A stretch of DNA of 64,000 nucleotides from Bacillus sp. FJAT-50079 (GCF_018343515.1 NZ_JAGYPD010000006.1:349986-413985), one strand, 5' to 3'; counted from the first letter of the stretch, positions 51,146-60,617 are shown. Translations and numbers: made by a program. Notes: generated by a model from the sequence alone, not told the origin.

Positions 51146-51928
51146 ATGAGCCTATACTTTAAATATTTGCAAATTTTATTTAAATCGCAAATGCAATATC
51201 GCACATCCTTTTTACTTTTATCATTTGGGCAATTTTTTGTTCCATTTTCGGTTTTTGCCGGGTTATACTTTTTATTTGAACGTTTTGGCCAAATTAAAGG
51301 GTGGTCCTTTTTTGAAGTAGCGCTTTGCTTTGCTGTCATTCATATGGCATTTGCGATCAGTGAATGCTTTGCACGCGGATTTGATACGTTTTCAAGTCTA
51401 GTGAAAAATGGAAACTTTGATCGATTGCTCGTTCGCCCTAGAAATACAGTGATTCAAGTGATGGGCTCTCAATTTGAGTTTACGAGAATCGGCAGACTTA
51501 TCCAAAGTGTGATTGTTCTTGTTTGGGCGGTTAGTCAATTAAATATTGAATGGAGTTTGATCAAATTCATCGTCCTATTATTGATGATCATTAGCGGTGT
51601 CTTTATATTCACAGGTATTTTCATTCTCGCCGCCACTCTTTGCTTTTGGACGATTCAAGGTTTAGAAGTCGTTAATATTTTTACTGACGGCGGAAGAGAA
51701 ATGGCCCAATATCCGCTTAATATTTATCATAAATGGGTATCGAAGTTTTTTACATTCGTTTTACCATTCGGCTGTGTAAATTATTTGCCATTATTATACT
51801 TGCTTGATAAAAACGAAGGGAATGCGATTCTTTATATAGTAGCACCGGTCGCAGGCATCTTATTTATTTTTCCGTGTTTGCTTATTTGGAAAATAGGAGT
51901 AGGACATTACCGATCGACGGGATCATGA
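51146..51928 (+). CDS. ABC-2 family permease, second subunit
   Basis: The 260-residue protein has six membrane helices (RTSFLLLSFGQFFVPFSVFA, VKNGNFDRLLVRPRNTVIQV, with NGNFDRLLVRP typical of DUF990 permeases). AGGAGGGTGATGG precedes the ATG. It closes the exporter operon. Its paralogy to the first permease suggests a heterodimer. Confidence 0.88.
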   Translation: MSLYFKYLQILFKSQMQYRTSFLLLSFGQFFVPFSVFAGLYFLFERFGQIKGWSFFEVALCFAVIHMAFAISECFARGFDTFSSLVKNGNFDRLLVRPRNTVIQVMGSQFEFTRIGRLIQSVIVLVWAVSQLNIEWSLIKFIVLLLMIISGVFIFTGIFILAATLCFWTIQGLEVVNIFTDGGREMAQYPLNIYHKWVSKFFTFVLPFGCVNYLPLLYLLDKNEGNAILYIVAPVAGILFIFPCLLIWKIGVGHYRSTGS

Positions 51929-52067
51929 GGAGGAGTTAATAGCGAAATGATCATTGGTCTGTCATCGTATCTTTATATGAGTTTGAAATTTAACACTGAA
52001 GTAGCTTCAGGTAAGTCTTTCTTTATTAAATGAATTTTGGTATTATTAAGTAAATTATTCTAATTCT

Positions 52068-52190
52068 GTATGTGACTGGCGAATAAGTGGAATGAACCAC
52101 GGTGGAGCATACAGTTAAATAGACCGTTCGCCTGGGGAAGTATGTGTATGGACTCGTTTATGGAGTGACATGCATATACTTTTTTGTGTT
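52068..52190 (+). ncRNA. ZTP riboswitch (pfl motif) of folD-fchA
   Basis: The aptamer has GTGACTGGCGAA, then the GTGG...CCAC hairpin, CGGTGGAGCA, a linker, and CCGTTCGCCTGGGG (52123-52136), matching the pfl consensus GACTGGCGA ... GGGGA-CA ... CCGCCTGGGC. A terminator follows at once: AGTATGTGTATG pairs with CATGCATATACT, then TTTT. ZTP, a signal of 10-formyl-tetrahydrofolate shortage, should allow expression of folD and fchA. Confidence 0.88.
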
Positions 52191-52225
52191 TTTTACACTA
52201 AAAAGTAGAATGGAGGAATTTCAAA

Positions 52226-53092
52226 TTGACAAAGATTTTAAGAGCAAAAATAATTGCTGATCAATTGTATGATCAATTGAGAAACAGAGTTAAAAAAATG
52301 AAATTGCATGGTATACAGCCGCGTTTATCCACAATTTTAGTTGAAGGAGATCCGGCATCTTTCCACTATGCCAAGGCGAAACAAAAAATAGCCAAGAAAC
52401 TCGATATATTATATGATCTTCATACTTTTAGCGTAGGGGTAGGAGAGGAGGAGCTATTTAAACTGATTTCTAATTTGAATAATGATTCTCAAGTTCATGG
52501 TATTATGCTTGAACTGCCATTACCTAGGCATTTAGCCTCTTTAACGATTGAAAAGAATATTATTGCAAAAAAGGATATTGATGGTGTATCACCAACAAAT
52601 CAATTAGCGGCTTTTACTGGGAAGACAGGTCTTTATCCCGCAACACCTCAGGCTTGTATCAGATTACTTAAATATTATGGCTATAATCTACAAGGTAAAA
52701 ATGTTCTATTAATAGGGAGGGGACAGACAGTCGGGCTTCCACTTTTTCATATGCTTTTAAGAGAGAATGCTACTGTAACCGTTTGCCATTCATATACACC
52801 CAATCTTAAAGAACATATTCATTATGCAGATATTGTATTTGTGGCAGTTGGTCGTCCTCATTTAATCAAAAGAGACATGATTCATTCCAACTTAATCATT
52901 ATTGATGCGGGCATCAATGAAGATGCTGAAGGGAAAATGGTTGGGGATGTATCCAGTGACGTAGACAATCAAGTGTTAGCGATGTCACCTGTTCCTGGTG
53001 GAGTGGGTTCATTAACAACAGCTATACTATTTGAAAACTTATTAAATACAATTGAATTACAATCAAAGTTTGAGGAGGATGTCGATCAATGA
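52226..53092 (+). CDS. folD: Methylenetetrahydrofolate dehydrogenase/cyclohydrolase, divergent FolD
   Basis: The 288-residue protein is a FolD-type enzyme with KDIDGVSPTNQ, PATPQACIRLL, and the Rossmann LIGRGQTVGLPL. It interconverts 5,10-methylene- and 10-formyl-tetrahydrofolate. Several usual residues differ: GIMLELPLP for the common QLPLP, and ASFHYAKAKQKIA near the catalytic lysine region, so it may be an accessory copy. The TTG start has GGAGG ten bases before. It follows a ZTP riboswitch and overlaps fchA by four bases. Confidence 0.87.
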   Translation: MTKILRAKIIADQLYDQLRNRVKKMKLHGIQPRLSTILVEGDPASFHYAKAKQKIAKKLDILYDLHTFSVGVGEEELFKLISNLNNDSQVHGIMLELPLPRHLASLTIEKNIIAKKDIDGVSPTNQLAAFTGKTGLYPATPQACIRLLKYYGYNLQGKNVLLIGRGQTVGLPLFHMLLRENATVTVCHSYTPNLKEHIHYADIVFVAVGRPHLIKRDMIHSNLIIIDAGINEDAEGKMVGDVSSDVDNQVLAMSPVPGGVGSLTTAILFENLLNTIELQSKFEEDVDQ

Positions 53093-53727
53093 CGTCAGTT
53101 ACTTGGGATCATTCCATTCGAACGTTAATTCAACAAGCCGCAAGCTCACAGCCAACTCCAGGAGGAGGAAGTATTTCAGCTCTAACTGCAACGCTTGGAG
53201 CGACAATGACTTCTATGGTCGGAAGCCTTTCTAAAGGAGAGAAATTTGAGGAAATTTGTAAGCAATCTTCCAGTCTCGTTGAAAAAATGAAAGATATAAT
53301 TACCAGTTGTGAAGAATTATTTTTTGCAGATATAAACGCCTTTGAAAAATATATGAACGCGTTAAGACTTCCATCTTCCACAGATGTGGAGAAAGAAAAC
53401 CGAGAACAATCCCTTCAAATAGCGATTGTTCAGGCAATTGAGGTGCCTATTAAACTTATGAAAGTTTGCCAAGAGGGGTTGCAGAATACATATCGTATAG
53501 TGGAATTAGCAAATAAAAATGTCATTTCCGACTTAGGTATAGGTGCGATTCTATTTGAGGCAGCTGCTCATTCCGCATTCCTGACAGTAGAGATGAATCT
53601 TTCTACATTAAAGGAAATAGATTTAAAACAACGATATACGAAGCAAACTTCCATATTAATTAAGGAGATCGAAGAGCTTAAAGAAAGTACGCTAAAAATG
53701 GTTCATCATAGAATAATTTTATTTTGA
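53089..53727 (+). CDS. fchA: Formiminotetrahydrofolate cyclodeaminase/methenyl-THF cyclohydrolase
   Basis: The 212-residue helical protein has the cyclodeaminase N-terminal signature SSQPTPGGGSISALTATLGA and the DINAFEKYMNALRLP segment of the FTCD family. It converts formimino- or methenyl-THF derivatives to feed one-carbon metabolism. It overlaps folD by ATGA, giving coupled translation. Pairing with folD under ZTP control suggests making 10-formyl-THF for purine synthesis, with a separate cyclohydrolase step. Confidence 0.88.
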   Translation: MTSVTWDHSIRTLIQQAASSQPTPGGGSISALTATLGATMTSMVGSLSKGEKFEEICKQSSSLVEKMKDIITSCEELFFADINAFEKYMNALRLPSSTDVEKENREQSLQIAIVQAIEVPIKLMKVCQEGLQNTYRIVELANKNVISDLGIGAILFEAAAHSAFLTVEMNLSTLKEIDLKQRYTKQTSILIKEIEELKESTLKMVHHRIILF

Positions 53728-53781
53728 TAGAAGCAATTCCGCTAATAAATCGAAAAGAATTAATAGAGGGGGAGCGTTTCA

Positions 53782-54327
53782 ATGACAAAAACGATTTATC
53801 TCATCCGGCACTGTGAAGCAGAGGGACAGGCGCCATCAGCAAATTTGACCGCAAAAGGCAATGAGCAAGCAAGACAACTAGCCGGTTTTTTCTCAAATAT
53901 ACAAATCAATCGGATCATTTCGAGCCCGTTTACAAGAGCGGTCGATTCGATTCATCCGTTAGCGAATAAACTATCCTTAAATATAGAAGCGGATGATCGT
54001 TTGTGTGAACGGATATTAAGTGAAGGCGATTTGCCAGATTGGCAGTTGAGGCTAGAAGCGACTTTTCAACATTTTCAACTGAAATATGAGGGAGGAGAGT
54101 CAAGCGAGGAAGCTACACATCGAATCTTGAATGTGGTGAACGAGATATTAGAAAATGAACCAACGATCATCGTCACACATGGCAATATCATGGCTTTGCT
54201 TATCCACTATTATCAAGCAAATTTCGGGTTTGCTGGTTGGAAAAGCTTAACTAATCCGGATATTTATCTTTTGAACATTGATTCCCAACAATCGAAAATT
54301 CAACGAATCATGCCCCCAATTATATAA
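53782..54327 (+). CDS. histidine phosphatase family protein
   Basis: The 181-residue protein has the RHC-type catalytic motif LIRHCEAEGQ at the N-terminus, SSPFTRAVDS near residue 55, and VTHGNIMALL with the second histidine. It belongs to the phosphoglycerate mutase superfamily; RHCEAEG versions are usually broad phosphatases. GAGGGGGAG lies before the ATG. Substrate unknown; monocistronic. Confidence 0.88.
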   Translation: MTKTIYLIRHCEAEGQAPSANLTAKGNEQARQLAGFFSNIQINRIISSPFTRAVDSIHPLANKLSLNIEADDRLCERILSEGDLPDWQLRLEATFQHFQLKYEGGESSEEATHRILNVVNEILENEPTIIVTHGNIMALLIHYYQANFGFAGWKSLTNPDIYLLNIDSQQSKIQRIMPPII

Positions 54328-54346
54328 CAATTGAGGGCTTTTTTTA
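54311..54346 (+). terminator. rho-independent terminator after the phosphatase gene
   Basis: GCCCCCAATT pairs with AATTGAGGGC (one mismatch), followed by seven T. The left arm overlaps the end of the coding sequence. Confidence 0.88.
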
Positions 54347-54352
54347 ATAAGA

Positions 54353-54667
54353 TTATACGGAAGTCCCTTTACGATAGACGATCAGATTCAATGAATTTAA
54401 TATGATCGTAACGATGAGAAGAACGGTTGCGGCGAACACGACAGCACCAGTAATATCCATAAGAGCAGACCAATCTTCAATCTTGACGAGATGATAGTGA
54501 TAGAAAATCTGGAAGCATAGCGAAATCGCACAAGCGCTGATGCTTATGATGGAAAAAGCAGCCCAATTCTTGTTGTCATTCTTTTTATAATGAATAAGAT
54601 TTACAAGCGGAAGTGTCCAAGCAATCAGTCCTAGCACAAGGCTCCCAAGATTAAGTAAACCAATCAT
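54353..54667 (-). CDS. small three-helix membrane protein (104 aa)
   Basis: The 104-residue protein has three membrane helices (IGLLNLGSLVLGLIAWTLPL, WAAFSIISISACAISLCF and a C-terminal one) joined by short charged loops. AGGAGG precedes the ATG. It follows the NCS2 permease by 33 bases and may be cotranscribed. I do not recognise a named family. Confidence 0.65.
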   Translation of the reverse strand: MIGLLNLGSLVLGLIAWTLPLVNLIHYKKNDNKNWAAFSIISISACAISLCFQIFYHYHLVKIEDWSALMDITGAVVFAATVLLIVTIILNSLNLIVYRKGTSV

Positions 54668-54700
54668 TTACAAACCTCCTTTATATTTTTCAACGAACAG

Positions 54701-56035
54701 TTACATCGCACTTTGATCTTTCTTTTCAATGACCTTGATTGGCCGACGTTCCCAGGAAAAACAATTTTCTAAAATTAATGCAAGCATGATTCCGACTAAG
54801 AGTCCGCTGCTCAATAAAGGACGAATCAAACTTGGAATCGATTCAAAATAAGCCGGAGGGAGCGTCATAATAATAATTCCGACAAATAGCGGGATGGCTG
54901 AACGATAAATATTCGTCGTATTAAGCTCAATCTGCCGGAAAAATTGAAAGGAGGAATGCAGTAATTGCAAATAAGCGACAAATAAAACTGCGCTGCCAAC
55001 ACTTAATGGCAAGGTTGAAAAGAAATGACCAACAGGCGGAATCATTCCCATTAAAACAAATAGAAAGCCACCAAGAATGAGCGGGAGCCTTTCAATAATT
55101 CGAGATTGACTTAAGAAACCGATCGACGCCACATAAGGTGCATAAGGAACCATACCGAACAGTCCAGCAATTATCACAAATACACCGCTAATCGTAATCG
55201 CGCGTCGGTATTGATGTTTCGATGTTTTTACATGATACATCGCTTCTGTCCCTTTTAATGCGCCAAAGGTATTGGCTAAGTTTAATAAACCAGTAAAAAT
55301 GGCAGTAAGAATAATCCCGATATTCCAAGCAGGTGAACCGAGAGGAAATAGGGGAATCTTTGCACCCGTCAATTCCTGCGTAGCGGCTTTTGGGTCAAAG
55401 ATCAAGACGAATAACAGCCAACCGACGATAATTCCAACTAATAAAGCGTAGCGGCTTAGTTTCGGTGGTGCCTTAATACTAAAAATAATGACGATGGCAG
55501 TGATGACAACCGATAAGAAAAAAATCGGAAGATCAATCTGCGCCGTATCTGTTTGACCGCCAAAAGGAATTCCGAGCATTCCTTTTAAGAAAATAGAAAT
55601 TAATTGGCAGCCAAATAAAAACATGAAGACGCCCATAACCCCTGCACTAAAAAGTTTAGATATGTATTGGCCAACACCACTTAACCCAATGATGATCGTA
55701 ATCATACCAGAGAGGATGACGCCAACAGCCAAACTTCCCCCTAACGTACTTAAGGAGATGCCTTGCGCGGAAGCGGAGTAACATAGGCTTAAAATTACAC
55801 CCCACCAAAGCCCGGATTGGCCTTCCATAACCGCTCGTTTATGCCCGAGCACTGTTTGAATAATACAAGCCAATCCAGTTACAAAAAAAGATAGCTGAAT
55901 GAGAACGACGATTTGTCCTTGAGATAATTGAAACGCAGCTCCAACCGTAATTGGGATCACGACCGTATTTGTGAAAATAAAGAAAAGCCATTGTAAGCCC
56001 GCAATCCAGTTGTTTATTTTTAATAATTCAGACAT
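54701..56035 (-). CDS. NCS2-family nucleobase permease
   Basis: The 444-residue protein has 14 membrane segments of the nucleobase-ascorbate transporter (NCS2) fold, with LFGCQLISIFLKGMLGIPFGG and the LNLANTFGALKGTEAM segment. The classical QH motif of xanthine/uric acid carriers is not evident, so uracil, purine or another substrate is open; it looks closest to YwdJ-type proteins. The ATG at 56035 has GGGGG before it; a TTG four codons earlier is possible. Confidence 0.8.
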   Translation of the reverse strand: MSELLKINNWIAGLQWLFFIFTNTVVIPITVGAAFQLSQGQIVVLIQLSFFVTGLACIIQTVLGHKRAVMEGQSGLWWGVILSLCYSASAQGISLSTLGGSLAVGVILSGMITIIIGLSGVGQYISKLFSAGVMGVFMFLFGCQLISIFLKGMLGIPFGGQTDTAQIDLPIFFLSVVITAIVIIFSIKAPPKLSRYALLVGIIVGWLLFVLIFDPKAATQELTGAKIPLFPLGSPAWNIGIILTAIFTGLLNLANTFGALKGTEAMYHVKTSKHQYRRAITISGVFVIIAGLFGMVPYAPYVASIGFLSQSRIIERLPLILGGFLFVLMGMIPPVGHFFSTLPLSVGSAVLFVAYLQLLHSSFQFFRQIELNTTNIYRSAIPLFVGIIIMTLPPAYFESIPSLIRPLLSSGLLVGIMLALILENCFSWERRPIKVIEKKDQSAM

Positions 56036-56131
56036 AGAAACCCCCAATCCTCGAATTTACATACATTCAGAAAAATCTGTTACGCATTATGATGATTGTA
56101 AAAACAAATAAATCACGAAGTCAAGGATATC

Positions 56132-57238
56132 TTAGTAATTGGGTGATTTTCTGCATATTTTCCGAACACCATAAACAGATAGTAACAACACCGGAAGGAA
56201 AATACCATAAGTACTATCAAAAAGGATCCAATAACGATCGATAAAATCCTCTAAATAACTTTCGTTTGGAGAAATGACAAAGGCGCAAGCAATTAATAAC
56301 ATTCCAAGAGGAAAGGATAAGAATCGGTAGTCCTTTATTTTGCACAATTCTGCTAAGCCTCTATGAACACCATAGAGAAAAATGATGATTTTAAAATAAA
56401 TCGTAATGAGCCATAAAAGAGTAAGGACTCCTTCTATTCTTTGAAAAAAATGACCGATGCTAATTTTTTGTGCGAGCTCATACGTAGGGTACACTTGTCT
56501 TGCTGTTAATACATGTCCTTGGATAAGGAGACATAAAAGAACGATCAATAGTAAAATAATTGCTCCGAGCAAAGAACCTATTAAAAGGCTGCGTTTGATT
56601 TTAAGGGATTTCTTCAAATGAGGAAAGATCATTAAGAACACAATAAGTTCCACAAAGATATAAGACGTTGTTCTAAATGCACCGGACATAATCGGTCTTA
56701 CTCCGTTTTCATAGACCGGTAAGATTTTTCCAAAATCGATCCCCGGCAATGAGGCAAATAATAGTATGAGAAAAAATACCATAAACCATGGGAAGAGAAT
56801 CTCAGCTGTACGTGCGATCGTTTCAATACCTAGGCGTATGCCCATTATAATTATGCCAATGAACAAGATTTGGATGACTTGTATCGGTGTCTCGATCAAT
56901 AAATTCATTGTAATAAAGTTTCCTAATTCTCTAAGGTTTGTTGCTGCAGAAATGAAGAGATAACCTAAAAATAGAAGCGATACAGCCGCCCCAAGCCATT
57001 TCCCAAATATTCTCATATTCCATTCAACTAAAGACAGTGTTGGGTTAAGGTTTCCAATCGTCACATATAGGAAAATGATAAGTATTCCAAAAGCGAAACT
57101 TATTATAACTGACAACCATGCGTCTTGCTTTGCAATAAATGCAAGTGTGGTTGGCAATACGAGCAGGGCATCCCCAACAGAAAAAAGGAGTATTAAAATA
57201 GTCAATTGACGGATGCTAATATATTGCTTATTAAGCAT
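56132..57238 (-). CDS. Spore germination receptor permease subunit (GerAB/GerKB-type)
   Basis: The 368-residue protein is a GerAB-type APC-like permease with ten helices (SIRQLTILILLFSVGDALLV at the N-terminus, NPTLSLVEWNMRIFGKWLGA). It is the B subunit of the germinant receptor in the spore inner membrane and binds small nutrients. It is last of four genes, order A, C, D-like, B. The ligand cannot be predicted. Confidence 0.92.
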   Translation of the reverse strand: MLNKQYISIRQLTILILLFSVGDALLVLPTTLAFIAKQDAWLSVIISFAFGILIIFLYVTIGNLNPTLSLVEWNMRIFGKWLGAAVSLLFLGYLFISAATNLRELGNFITMNLLIETPIQVIQILFIGIIIMGIRLGIETIARTAEILFPWFMVFFLILLFASLPGIDFGKILPVYENGVRPIMSGAFRTTSYIFVELIVFLMIFPHLKKSLKIKRSLLIGSLLGAIILLLIVLLCLLIQGHVLTARQVYPTYELAQKISIGHFFQRIEGVLTLLWLITIYFKIIIFLYGVHRGLAELCKIKDYRFLSFPLGMLLIACAFVISPNESYLEDFIDRYWILFDSTYGIFLPVLLLSVYGVRKICRKSPNY

Positions 57239-57307
57239 ATCCCATCGCCTTCCCTTATCACTAATAACGTCTCTTCAGTAAAAACGAAATCAAATAAAGT
57301 AAATAAG

Positions 57308-57535
57308 TCAGTTGATATGTAAAAAATCACTTAAAGGTTTGTATAAAAAGGCAATCCAATCAAGAGGATTAGGAAGCGTAAAATGTAAACTTATGGCAGA
57401 GTTTAATGTAAAAGCGAATAACAATAACATCGAAAATAACCAGCATTCTTTAATTTGTCTGTTTTTCCAAAGAGAAGGGAACTCGATGAAGAAAATAATA
57501 ATGGTCGCTAGCAAAAATCCGAATACACTAAGCAT
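57308..57535 (-). CDS. Small GerD-type (Ger(x)D) receptor subunit
   Basis: The 75-residue protein has two membrane helices (MLSVFGFLLATIIIFFIEFP, then ECWLFSMLLLFAFTLNSAI) and ends DWIAFLYKPLSDFLHIN. This size, the two helices and the place inside a ger operon match the D subunits such as GerKD or GerUD. AAGGAG lies ten bases before the ATG. D subunits tune receptor activity. It lies 16 bases after gerC and 70 before the B gene. Confidence 0.8.
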   Translation of the reverse strand: MLSVFGFLLATIIIFFIEFPSLWKNRQIKECWLFSMLLLFAFTLNSAISLHFTLPNPLDWIAFLYKPLSDFLHIN

Positions 57536-57550
57536 CGACAGATGACTCCT

Positions 57551-58747
57551 TCACTTTGAAATAGGCTTTTTTATCAAACCTAATTGACGGATGTTCACTT
57601 TAGGAGTGATATCTACGTCTAGATTGGCAAAGTGGTTAGGCCAATCCTCTTTTAATTTTTTCCAAGTTTGCGGTTCGGACCTATATAACGCTTGACCGAA
57701 ACCAAAAATATCTGAGTTATACTCTTCTTGCACCTTTTTAACTGTAAGGTGTAGTGAGTTTTTAAGTGTTTGCTCGGCCAGTTTTTCCAATTTTGTAATC
57801 GTTTCTGGTTCAGTTAGATCGAATGAGCAGCTAAATTCACCAATATTTACCTCTAATCGAGGCTTTACCTTAATGTGGGGTGTTCCAATTTTATCAACTG
57901 TTGCTTGAATGCGTGTGCTTGTCCGAATCACATCGAGTGCAAATTCCTTATCTTCATTAGGGCAAGGAATATTTTCTATCGTTCGTTTAACGTGATTTGT
58001 AATATAGTTATATCCAATACTTTCTTTATCATCCAACCAGCCGACTAATTTGCCACCATTAAAAACCGCTAATCCTGCATACTTAAGTTTCGTAGGGGAT
58101 TCGATTGCCTCCGAATTTTGTCTCTTATTCCCCAATTCAGGATTTCCTAATAATTCAATTCCAGATAATACTGGATTATTTCCCTCATTTACCATATGTT
58201 CCATAAACTCATCGATTGTTACTGCTTTTGTAGATGACAACATTTTTTCACTCATGATAAGAGATTGGAATAATTTTTCAGCCGGTACTTTTTCTAAAGA
58301 CATTAACACCTTTAAGGTGTCTTTCGCACTAACATTTTTGGCAATAATAACTAAAAAGTCTGTGCGAAGACTATAATCCCGGTACATAAAATCGAGTTCA
58401 TCTGAAAGCCCCTCTTTTGCAAAATCCTCACTAATAACAAGGACACGAAGGTGTGAGATATACGCTTTTCGTGAGTTACCCAAGGATATTTTACGCAAGG
58501 CTTCATAGATCGTGCTTCCAGTTGCTTCGGTTAGAAAAACAGGAGATAGCCCACTAGAAGTCCCTTCTTTTGTACTAACCTCATTCGGGTTTACAATTTG
58601 TGCACTCAGATGATACACATTATCTTTTTTATCAATCCCTATACCTGCGACAACAGAAATATCGTTTAACTCTTGATTGCTCCAACAACTACTGAGTAGT
58701 GGCGTACAAAGAAAAAGAATAAGTATGGAATGAAACTTGCAGCGCAT
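57551..58747 (-). CDS. Spore germination lipoprotein (GerAC/GerKC-type)
   Basis: The 398-residue protein has a lipoprotein signal with lipobox LLSSC (Cys at about residue 21), then CWSNQELNDISVVAGIGIDK, the common start of Ger(x)C proteins, and GNSRKAYISHLRVLVISEDFAKEG. It is lipidated by GerF/Lgt on the outer leaflet of the inner spore membrane. The ATG at 58747 follows AAGGAG; the frame is open further upstream to 58825 but without a site. Second gene of the operon. Confidence 0.93.
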   Translation of the reverse strand: MRCKFHSILILFLCTPLLSSCWSNQELNDISVVAGIGIDKKDNVYHLSAQIVNPNEVSTKEGTSSGLSPVFLTEATGSTIYEALRKISLGNSRKAYISHLRVLVISEDFAKEGLSDELDFMYRDYSLRTDFLVIIAKNVSAKDTLKVLMSLEKVPAEKLFQSLIMSEKMLSSTKAVTIDEFMEHMVNEGNNPVLSGIELLGNPELGNKRQNSEAIESPTKLKYAGLAVFNGGKLVGWLDDKESIGYNYITNHVKRTIENIPCPNEDKEFALDVIRTSTRIQATVDKIGTPHIKVKPRLEVNIGEFSCSFDLTEPETITKLEKLAEQTLKNSLHLTVKKVQEEYNSDIFGFGQALYRSEPQTWKKLKEDWPNHFANLDVDITPKVNIRQLGLIKKPISK

Positions 58748-58784
58748 AATGAGAATCTCCTTCCAATCTGCTAACGCACATATC

Positions 58785-60341
58785 CTATTTTGGTGGCCTT
58801 GGTGCGGGGGTTTGCTCACGAACACGATTGTTTGTTAATGGTTTCGGTCGAGTCGATAACGCCCAATGGGGCAAACGAATAAGTGTGTCCCGCTGTTCAT
58901 CTAATGAGATAGGGGCAAATGAACTCATATATGGAACACCAAAAGATCGTAAGCTAGATAAATGTAAAACAAGAGCAATAACCCCTACAAAGATGCCAAA
59001 TAAACCATAGAAGGAAGCTAAACCGATCATAGGGAAACGCAGTAAGCGAACTGAAATAGACATATTTGGTGCCGGTAAAACAAAGGAAGAGATCGCCGTA
59101 ATAGAAACAACGATGATTAAAAAGGCAGATACAATTCCTGCTTGAACAGCAGCTTGCCCGATTACCAATGTACCAACGATTGTAATTGCTGAACCAACTG
59201 CTCTTGGCATTCGAATACCTGCCTCTCGTAAAATCTCAAAAGCTATCTCCATGAGAAGAACTTCAACAAAGGCTGGAAAAGGAACACCTTCCCGCTGTGC
59301 CAATAAACTAAATAATAAATTCGGCAAGATCATTTCATGATGAAAGGTTGTTAAAGCGATATATAAAGAGGGCACTAATAAAGCGATTAAGAAACAGCAA
59401 AAACGCAAAAACCTTAAGAAGGAGCTAATATCAGCTCGCTCATAATAATCCTCCGCCGCTTGAAAAAATTGCACAAATAGCGCTGGAGCTACGAGAACAA
59501 AAGGTGTACCATCAACGACAATAGCTACACGCCCTTCTAGCAGCAGACTAGCTACTACGTCTGGGCGTTCCGAATTGTAGATAGTAGGGAAGGGAGTGAG
59601 CGTATTATCTTGAATTAATTCCTCGATGTATCCACTTTCTAAAATAGAATCAATATCGATTTTCTCTAATCGTTCTCTTACTTCTTGAACAAGATCGTCT
59701 TTAGCAATTCCTTTAATATACATCAGTGCGACATTGGTTTTAGTGACACGCCCAATAACTTTATTTTCTAACCATAAATCGGGATCTTTTATTTTCCTTC
59801 GAATGAGAGCAGTATTCGTCCTCAAATTCTCTGAAAAGGCTTCCTTTGGTCCTCTTATTACGCTTTCACTTGACGATTCTGTTACACCACGATCTCTCCA
59901 ACCTTTTAAACCGATAACAATGCCTTTCGTATATCCGTCTAATAAAAAAATAACATTCCCAGATAATAAATAAGTAAAGAGAGAATCGAAATCATTGACA
60001 TCTTGGATCTCTCCAACCGTCAGTACAAAGCTTTTTAGATAATCTAATAGAGACGATTTTGAAAGCTTATTGCTCTCTAATTGTTCATCATTAAAGTCAA
60101 ACATAAGCGTTTCCATAAAATGTTGGATCGATTTTGTATCAGTTAGTCCATCAGTATAAATAATCGCCGCTCTAATTTCTCCTTGTTTACCTAAATTGAT
60201 TTCTCTAATAATAATATCTCCGCTGTTTCCTAATACTTTTTTCACATATTGAATGTTTGTTTCGAGACGAGTTTTAATTAAAATCTCTTTTCGAGAATCG
60301 TGATTGTTTTTTTCATTATAAGATCGTCTTTTTCCTATCAT
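58785..60341 (-). CDS. Spore germination receptor A subunit (GerAA/GerKA-type)
   Basis: The 518-residue protein has an N-terminal soluble region (about 1-270), then five to six membrane helices, with the family segments GRVTKTNVALMYIKGIA, RPDVVASLLLEGRVAIVVDG and LPNLLFSLLAQREGVPFPAF. The C-terminus is proline-rich (TPAPRPPK). It is the first gene of the operon, and a sigma-G-like promoter lies upstream. It acts with B, C and D as one nutrient receptor in the spore. Confidence 0.94.
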   Translation of the reverse strand: MIGKRRSYNEKNNHDSRKEILIKTRLETNIQYVKKVLGNSGDIIIREINLGKQGEIRAAIIYTDGLTDTKSIQHFMETLMFDFNDEQLESNKLSKSSLLDYLKSFVLTVGEIQDVNDFDSLFTYLLSGNVIFLLDGYTKGIVIGLKGWRDRGVTESSSESVIRGPKEAFSENLRTNTALIRRKIKDPDLWLENKVIGRVTKTNVALMYIKGIAKDDLVQEVRERLEKIDIDSILESGYIEELIQDNTLTPFPTIYNSERPDVVASLLLEGRVAIVVDGTPFVLVAPALFVQFFQAAEDYYERADISSFLRFLRFCCFLIALLVPSLYIALTTFHHEMILPNLLFSLLAQREGVPFPAFVEVLLMEIAFEILREAGIRMPRAVGSAITIVGTLVIGQAAVQAGIVSAFLIIVVSITAISSFVLPAPNMSISVRLLRFPMIGLASFYGLFGIFVGVIALVLHLSSLRSFGVPYMSSFAPISLDEQRDTLIRLPHWALSTRPKPLTNNRVREQTPAPRPPK

Positions 60342-60364
60342 TTATATCACTCCATATTAAGAAG

Positions 60365-60393
60365 TAGTATGACCCATTATTTTCAATTTATGT
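60365..60393 (-). promoter_or_regulatory. sigma-G-type promoter of the ger operon
   Basis: On the minus strand, ACATA (60393-60389), 17 bases and CATACTA (60371-60365) fit the forespore sigma-G pattern GYATR-N17/18-CATNNTA. It lies 24 bases before the gerA start. Confidence 0.6.
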
Positions 60394-60430
60394 TTTTATT
60401 AAAGGACATTGTGTCTTCTGTCATTTTTGC

Positions 60431-60590
60431 TATAATAAAAGGAAATGAATACATTAAAATGTTTTCTAGGGTTCCGCAATTTTTATTGGTCTGGACCGAG
60501 AGAAAACTCACAGCTTTGCTGTGTCACGGAAGGATAAAAGCCTGGGAGAACTGTATAACAGTGATCTCATGGCTTTTTTTATTTTTTTGG
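60431..60590 (+). ncRNA. guanidine-I (ykkC) riboswitch with promoter
   Basis: TATAAT lies at 60431-60436. The aptamer (60465-60545) has CTAGGGTTCCG, GGTCTGGACCGAGAGAAAAC, the CAGC...GCTGTG hairpin, CACGGAAGGATAAAAGCCTGGGAGA. The terminator pairs AAAAGCC-GGAGA with TCTC-GGCTTTTTTT and overlaps the aptamer end. The motif class is unmistakable; guanidine as ligand follows from the exporter genes downstream. Confidence 0.93.
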
Positions 60591-60617
60591 TCAAAATAAA
60601 ATGAAGGAGTGTTGTAA

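Noticed and set aside
52068..52136. THF or purine riboswitch before folD
   Set aside because: The conserved blocks GACTGGCGAA and CGCCTGGGG belong to the ZTP (pfl) class, not to THF or purine aptamers.
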